Origin: an uncultured Treponema sp.
GTDB lineage: Bacteria > Spirochaetota > Spirochaetia > Treponematales > Treponemataceae
Assembly: GCA_905372265.1 (NCBI GenBank)
Contig: CAJPOL010000075.1
Location: forward strand, 1 to 8,639
Direction of reading: 5' to 3'
DNA length: 8,639 bases
This document shows, piece by piece, positions 5,722-8,639 of this stretch (the stretch's first letter is position 1; the number at the start of each line of letters is the position of its first letter). The translations under genes and the position numbers were made by a program. A model generated the notes under the pieces. The model did no database searches and had not been told where the DNA came from. It was given only the letters and a program-made list of their open reading frames with translations.

Positions 5722-6111
5722 TTATAAAGAATTCTTTGCGTTATAATTTCCAACCCAGTCGAAAGACCGTCGATTGTTTTTGATTCTGACCAATATAAAT
5801 GACTCTAAATATTGTGTTTGTATCATAATTGAATAAATTTCATTATCGGCTATATCGTATTCTCCAAGTGCTTTCCAGCATAGCCACTGTTCCATTTTAG
5901 ATAATTTTGTGATTAAGCCTTTGCCTTTGAAAGCTTTAGTCATAGCTGCTGCCATCGTATCGAATGCATTATTTTTATCAGGTCCATAATAGATTGCACC
6001 GGCATATCCTACCCAACTGTTTTCACTATTGTAATATAATCTGAGTTCTTCTGTTGCATACGCCGTTCCGATGAACAGCGCCAAACACATACATACGATA
6101 ATCTTTTTCAT
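5722..6111 (-). CDS. Secreted protein of unknown function, 129 aa
   Basis: Not recognised. The first 19 residues form a clear Sec signal peptide: MKK, a hydrophobic core IIVCMCLALFIG, and an AYA cleavage site before T20. The mature protein of about 110 residues has an aromatic-rich N-terminal part (LRLYYNSENSWVGYAGAIYY) that resembles a DUF4189-like or small beta fold by eye only, and a C-terminal half with IYSIMIQTQYLESFILVRI (92-110), probably two strands. There is no lipobox, so a soluble periplasmic or released protein is expected. A strong AGGGAGGAG lies upstream of the ATG, which overlaps the stop of the 78-residue gene as ATGA, so the two are translationally coupled. The ORF is complete and free of frame damage. 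Confidence 0.75.
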   Translation of the reverse strand: MKKIIVCMCLALFIGTAYATEELRLYYNSENSWVGYAGAIYYGPDKNNAFDTMAAAMTKAFKGKGLITKLSKMEQWLCWKALGEYDIADNEIYSIMIQTQYLESFILVRIKNNRRSFDWVGNYNAKNSL

Positions 6112-6344
6112 AGCAACTCCTCCCTTGTTTTTTCGAAACGCATTGCATCTTCGATTTTTTTGTACAAGTTATCATATTCTTTTTGGATATATTCTTTTGC
6201 GGTGCTGCCGTTATCCGCCACTGCATAATAAGCATCAAATACGGCTTTTACTTGCTCAAGTCCCTTAGTAGTATCTTGCGCATCCAGTCTTACAATCATT
6301 CTGCTTAGGATAGCAAGTTCCTCTTTGGTTAATTCTAATGTCAT
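6108..6344 (-). CDS. Small helical protein of unknown function, 78 aa
   Basis: Not recognised. The sequence has no signal peptide, no cysteine and no long hydrophobic segment. It is rich in Glu, Lys, Ala and Leu and looks alpha-helical throughout, with a likely first helix at about 6-20, a second at 26-43 and a third from 48 to the end. AAGGAG seven or eight bases upstream supports the start. It ends in a four-base ATGA overlap with the 129-residue secreted protein, so the two are probably made in fixed proportion. A cytoplasmic protein coupled this way to an exported one could be a chaperone, regulator or small binding partner, but this is only inference from position. Confidence 0.7.
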   Translation of the reverse strand: MTLELTKEELAILSRMIVRLDAQDTTKGLEQVKAVFDAYYAVADNGSTAKEYIQKEYDNLYKKIEDAMRFEKTREELL

Positions 6345-6368
6345 TTTTCAACTCCTTATATTTGTGTA

Positions 6369-6397
6369 TTTTTACTCGTCGCAAACGGCAGTATCAA
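6369..6397 (-). promoter_or_regulatory. Possible internal promoter for the 78-aa/129-aa gene pair
   Basis: On the minus strand TTGATA (6392-6397) and TAAAAA (6369-6374) are 17 bases apart, matching consensus at five and four of six positions. Transcription would start near 6362, about 18 bases before the 78-residue gene, leaving room for its AAGGAG site. The -10 box is mediocre, so cotranscription from further upstream is an alternative. Confidence 0.35.
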
Positions 6398-6405
6398 CAG
6401 TGCTG

Positions 6406-7083
6406 TTATTGCGCATTAAAATCATACACGTAGATGTTCTGATAATAATAAAGCTTACCATCGTCCCACCAGTACAGGTCGCCGTTTTGCAGCGGAGCGA
6501 TTTCGTATACAACAACGGCATTTTTAAAATTGCTGCCGGTCGAATACGGATGTTTGCGCTGCTGTTGGTAAAACAGATTGACTAGCGTATTGCCGTTTGC
6601 GCCGTCGTTTTGAGTTTCCGATTGCGGGAACCACATGCGGTATGACTGATCGTATGCAAGTTTGATGTTTGCCGAATGTATGACAAACCTGAAATAGTCG
6701 GGCATATTGGACATGTCTATTTGCTCACCTTTCCCGAATGTACCGGCTTTACCAGATATTCGTCCGTGCCTTGCAGAACTCACGGAAGCTTCTGACGGCT
6801 CAATCCAGGTGGTTTCTAAACTATTCAGATACTCTGCCTGCCGCTTCTGTTCGTTTGCGCGGCGTTCAATATACAGGCAGTTCAGGCGGGTTCCGGCATA
6901 CACTGCTTTAACCGACTGTCCGTTATAGGTATAGTACTTGTAATTGTCATGATCGAGCCGTGCCATATCAATGGTCGGTACCGCCGCCTCTACAATCCCT
7001 TTCCAAAAACTGATGCATCCGTTCAACGTTAAACCCAATGCCGCAAGTGCTGCCATCATCATCCATTTTTTCAGTGTTTTCAT
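6406..7083 (-). CDS. Predicted lipoprotein of unknown function, 225 aa
   Basis: Not recognised. The signal peptide MKTLKKWMMMAALAALGLTL ends in a good lipobox LNGC, so C23 should be lipidated and the mature protein anchored to a membrane; retention or export to the outer membrane cannot be told from sequence. The mature part begins with a short amphipathic segment, then DHDNYKYYTYNGQSVKAVYA, a charged stretch ERRANEQKRQAEYL (73-86) of likely helix, and a Ser/Gly-rich linker near 97-118. The C-terminal half (YFRFVIHSANIKLAYD, NAVVVYEIA, DLYWWDD, KLYYYQNIYVYDF) looks like several beta strands rich in Tyr and Trp. AAAGGAGC ten bases upstream supports the start. Its leader and first codons are nearly the same as those of the upstream 435-residue gene, which suggests common origin or shared control. 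Confidence 0.75.
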   Translation of the reverse strand: MKTLKKWMMMAALAALGLTLNGCISFWKGIVEAAVPTIDMARLDHDNYKYYTYNGQSVKAVYAGTRLNCLYIERRANEQKRQAEYLNSLETTWIEPSEASVSSARHGRISGKAGTFGKGEQIDMSNMPDYFRFVIHSANIKLAYDQSYRMWFPQSETQNDGANGNTLVNLFYQQQRKHPYSTGSNFKNAVVVYEIAPLQNGDLYWWDDGKLYYYQNIYVYDFNAQ

Positions 7084-7115
7084 GTGCGCTATGCTCCTTT
7101 GTGTAAAAATTTTAT
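7073..7115 (-). repeat. Leader duplication, copy 1 (start of the 225-aa lipoprotein gene)
   Basis: On the minus strand this stretch reads ATAAAATTTTTAC, then AAAGGAGCATA, then ATGAAAACACT, and it matches 8439-8485 upstream of the 435-residue gene apart from small gaps and a few substitutions. The match covers the A+T-rich leader, the ribosome binding site and the first four codons (MKTL), then stops abruptly. Confidence 0.6.
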
Positions 7116-7141
7116 AATGTTTTAGTATAATTATTTGCCCC

Positions 7142-8449
7142 CTATCTTCGTTTATTTTGTAATTTGCGGATTTCTTCGGTTAGTTCCTTTTGCCCGGGAA
7201 TTCTGATGGTCGGACCGATTTTTATCGCAAAATTAGCGCTGAGGGGATGCACCATTACCGACCGCATAAAATATGCAGACGCACTATTAACAGGCATTTC
7301 AGAAGAAGTAGTGAAGGAACCTACACCAAATGTTCCCATACCGGAAATGCTGATACCGACGCTGCGGGTAAAATAATATTTAATATCCAAATTAATCGGT
7401 ACGGTAAAAGAGATAAATGATGACTTGCCGAATATACTGGCAGAAAGCCCGATGCCGCCGGCGGGAGTAAGATAAAAATCTTTTATATTAAAGGTATAGC
7501 CGAAAAGAAGATGTGCGGACAAAACCGACGAAAACGCCGTATAGGGTTCTCCCCATTGTTTATGAAAAGGATACTTTAACGTTTCGGTTACTTTGCCTCC
7601 TATTGCCCAATCTGCCCCTATCATATATGACCAGCGGGTAGGAGGCCGTGCAACCTGTAGCCAATTTATACCGAATGTAAATTGATGGGATTTTCGTGAA
7701 GTATCGGCTCCATATCGTGAAATATCGACTCCATATAAAGCATGATTATATCCTATGGAAGGAGTGAGCAGGAGGACTCCGCTACCTGTTAATAAATCCG
7801 GCATCGGATACTCTTTTTGCATTTCTTGATTAGGAAGATGTCCGTTTTTCACAACATAGTTAAACAGCTCCATATTGGCCGGGCTGACGAAACGGCCTTC
7901 TTCACCGTATGCATTCCATTCATCAATATTCATGACTATATTATCAGGATGTGTATTGATCCGTTTTATAAAAAGCCCGTTTTTAGAAAACTCCCAACCG
8001 TGCTGTGCGACAAAATACACAGTTCCTTCTCCGTTTTGCGGTTCAACATCAACGGCATGAGCGCGGACATTGAGCTGATTATATGCATGGCGCAAAGTAG
8101 GATTAACGACCAGCTTACAGTCAATGTTATAATACTTACACAGCGCATAAAAAAGGAGGGCATAGTCCTGACAGTCCACAAATTCGTCATAGTTCATATT
8201 GTTGACAGTTTTTACTGTACGGAAATACTGCGCTACTTGCGGATCATTTGTCCCGGAAGGGTTATTGTACGCAAGCACTTCGGCAATATACGGCAGAATC
8301 TTATCTTCTATAATGTTGTGTTCCTTTACCGCTTTCGGCGTGTCTATAAGAAAAAAACCGCGTCTATCTACCGTCATACAGGACATTGCTAAAAGACAAT
8401 ATATCACTGCGGATGCAGACATCATTATCCTTGTTCTAAGTGTTTTCAT
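7142..8449 (-). CDS. Predicted lipoprotein: transglutaminase-like domain fused to a beta-barrel-like C-terminus
   Basis: This 435-residue protein starts with a signal peptide ending in LLAMSC; C24 would be lipidated under the relaxed spirochaetal lipobox. Residues about 40-190 look like a transglutaminase-like cysteine peptidase domain: the block VDCQDYALLFYALCKYYNI (91-109) has the expected catalytic C93 at the start of a helix, and RAHAVDVE (129-136) gives the histidine H131. The usual third residue, an Asp in a WxxVD-type strand, is not obvious; VYFVAQHGWEF (144-154) sits where it is expected. From about 222 the protein changes to alternating short beta strands with glycine and aromatic residues (FTFGINWL, SYMIGADW, SAHLLFGYTF, FYLTPAGGIGLSA, INLDIKYYF, VGISISGMG, NFAIKIGPTI), typical of a small outer-membrane barrel of roughly eight to ten strands. 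A charged helix ends the chain. GGAG lies 13 bases before the ATG, unusually far. Lipidation and a barrel together are atypical. Confidence 0.72.
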   Translation of the reverse strand: MKTLRTRIMMSASAVIYCLLAMSCMTVDRRGFFLIDTPKAVKEHNIIEDKILPYIAEVLAYNNPSGTNDPQVAQYFRTVKTVNNMNYDEFVDCQDYALLFYALCKYYNIDCKLVVNPTLRHAYNQLNVRAHAVDVEPQNGEGTVYFVAQHGWEFSKNGLFIKRINTHPDNIVMNIDEWNAYGEEGRFVSPANMELFNYVVKNGHLPNQEMQKEYPMPDLLTGSGVLLLTPSIGYNHALYGVDISRYGADTSRKSHQFTFGINWLQVARPPTRWSYMIGADWAIGGKVTETLKYPFHKQWGEPYTAFSSVLSAHLLFGYTFNIKDFYLTPAGGIGLSASIFGKSSFISFTVPINLDIKYYFTRSVGISISGMGTFGVGSFTTSSEMPVNSASAYFMRSVMVHPLSANFAIKIGPTIRIPGQKELTEEIRKLQNKRR

Positions 8450-8485
8450 GTGTGTGGTTATGCTCCTTTACGTAAAAAATTTTAT
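8439..8485 (-). repeat. Leader duplication, copy 2 (start of the 435-aa gene)
   Basis: This is the counterpart of 7073-7115: the same A+T-rich leader, the same AAAGGAGCATA ribosome-binding block and the same ATGAAAACACT start. Here the ribosome-binding block is three bases further from the ATG, making the spacing long (13 bases from GGAG). Confidence 0.6.
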
Positions 8486-8505
8486 GGCATTTTTATTACC
8501 TGAGG

Positions 8506-8613
8506 TTATTCAGCCAATAGCGGCGGAATCCAGTTACTTTTAGTTCCTTGACCATACCCGGTTGCGCAAAAAACAGTCAGCGCGGCAAATATTGACAGTA
8601 ATATTTTTTTCAT
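8506..8613 (-). CDS. Small secreted peptide ORF, 35 aa
   Basis: A short ORF with a good AAGGAG seven bases before its ATG. The translation MKKILLSIFAALTVF, CATGYGQ, GTKSNWIPPLLAE has a typical signal peptide (two lysines, hydrophobic core, cleavage probably near GYG or GQG), leaving a mature peptide of only about 13 residues. The cysteine at 16 is preceded by Phe, a poor lipobox. It ends with TAA 56 bases before the 435-residue gene, in the same direction. It may be a true secreted peptide, a translation-coupling leader, or the stump of a larger exported protein whose body was deleted. Its promoter lies outside the window. Confidence 0.5.
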   Translation of the reverse strand: MKKILLSIFAALTVFCATGYGQGTKSNWIPPLLAE

Positions 8614-8639
8614 GTTTTTCTCCTTACGAAATACTTTCT

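Noticed and set aside
5722..6111. The 129-residue protein and the zinc-knuckle ORF as one gene split by a stop codon
   Set aside because: They are in the same frame and abut, but the secreted protein looks complete and nothing links a cytosolic-type zinc knuckle to its exported domain; a relative with a fused gene would reopen this.
7817..8392. 191-codon open frame on the plus strand
   Set aside because: It is antisense to the transglutaminase-like gene, has no motif or ribosome binding site and a low-complexity composition typical of a shadow frame.

Overview
The window reads as a piece of a spirochaete chromosome, most likely an oral or host-associated Treponema. The grounds are the gene order ispE, spoVG, tRNA-Gln, rplY, the moderate G+C content, the many short lipoproteins with relaxed lipoboxes, and several copies of a short palindromic element centred on CGACGC-TT-GCGTCG. 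The species is an inference; T. medium or T. vincentii would fit better than T. pallidum or T. denticola on base composition as judged by eye.

Layout. Bases 1-211 hold no gene I can support, only two interleaved inverted repeats. A small CPBP-family membrane protein (212-730, minus) is divergent from ispE (799-1668, plus). The ispE promoter lies so close to the gene that the message may be leaderless. spoVG, a tRNA-Gln(UUG) and rplY (ribosomal protein L25/CTC) follow, with a perfect 14-bp hairpin between the tRNA and rplY and a strong terminator after rplY. Two palindromic repeats come next, then a TIGR03943/DUF1980 membrane protein (3164-3913). A 2-hydroxyacyl-CoA dehydratase D-like protein of the double-cubane-cluster type follows (4136-5407), with a convincing promoter and a 9-bp palindrome in its leader.

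From 8613 back to 5515 all genes run on the minus strand and most look exported: a 35-residue signal-peptide ORF, a 435-residue predicted lipoprotein joining a transglutaminase-like domain to a beta-barrel-like C-terminus, a 225-residue lipoprotein, a 78-residue helical protein, a 129-residue secreted protein whose start overlaps the previous stop (ATGA), and a 68-codon ORF with a single CPYC knuckle whose last residues are encoded by the palindromic repeat. This cluster meets the plus-strand genes at a block of hairpins (5432-5551).

How they work together. The first half is housekeeping: isoprenoid precursor synthesis, a nucleic-acid-binding regulator, a tRNA and a ribosomal protein. The minus-strand cluster is the accessory part and the best candidate for something undescribed: a tightly packed set of envelope proteins built around a transglutaminase-like/barrel fusion. 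Its function cannot be read from sequence alone.
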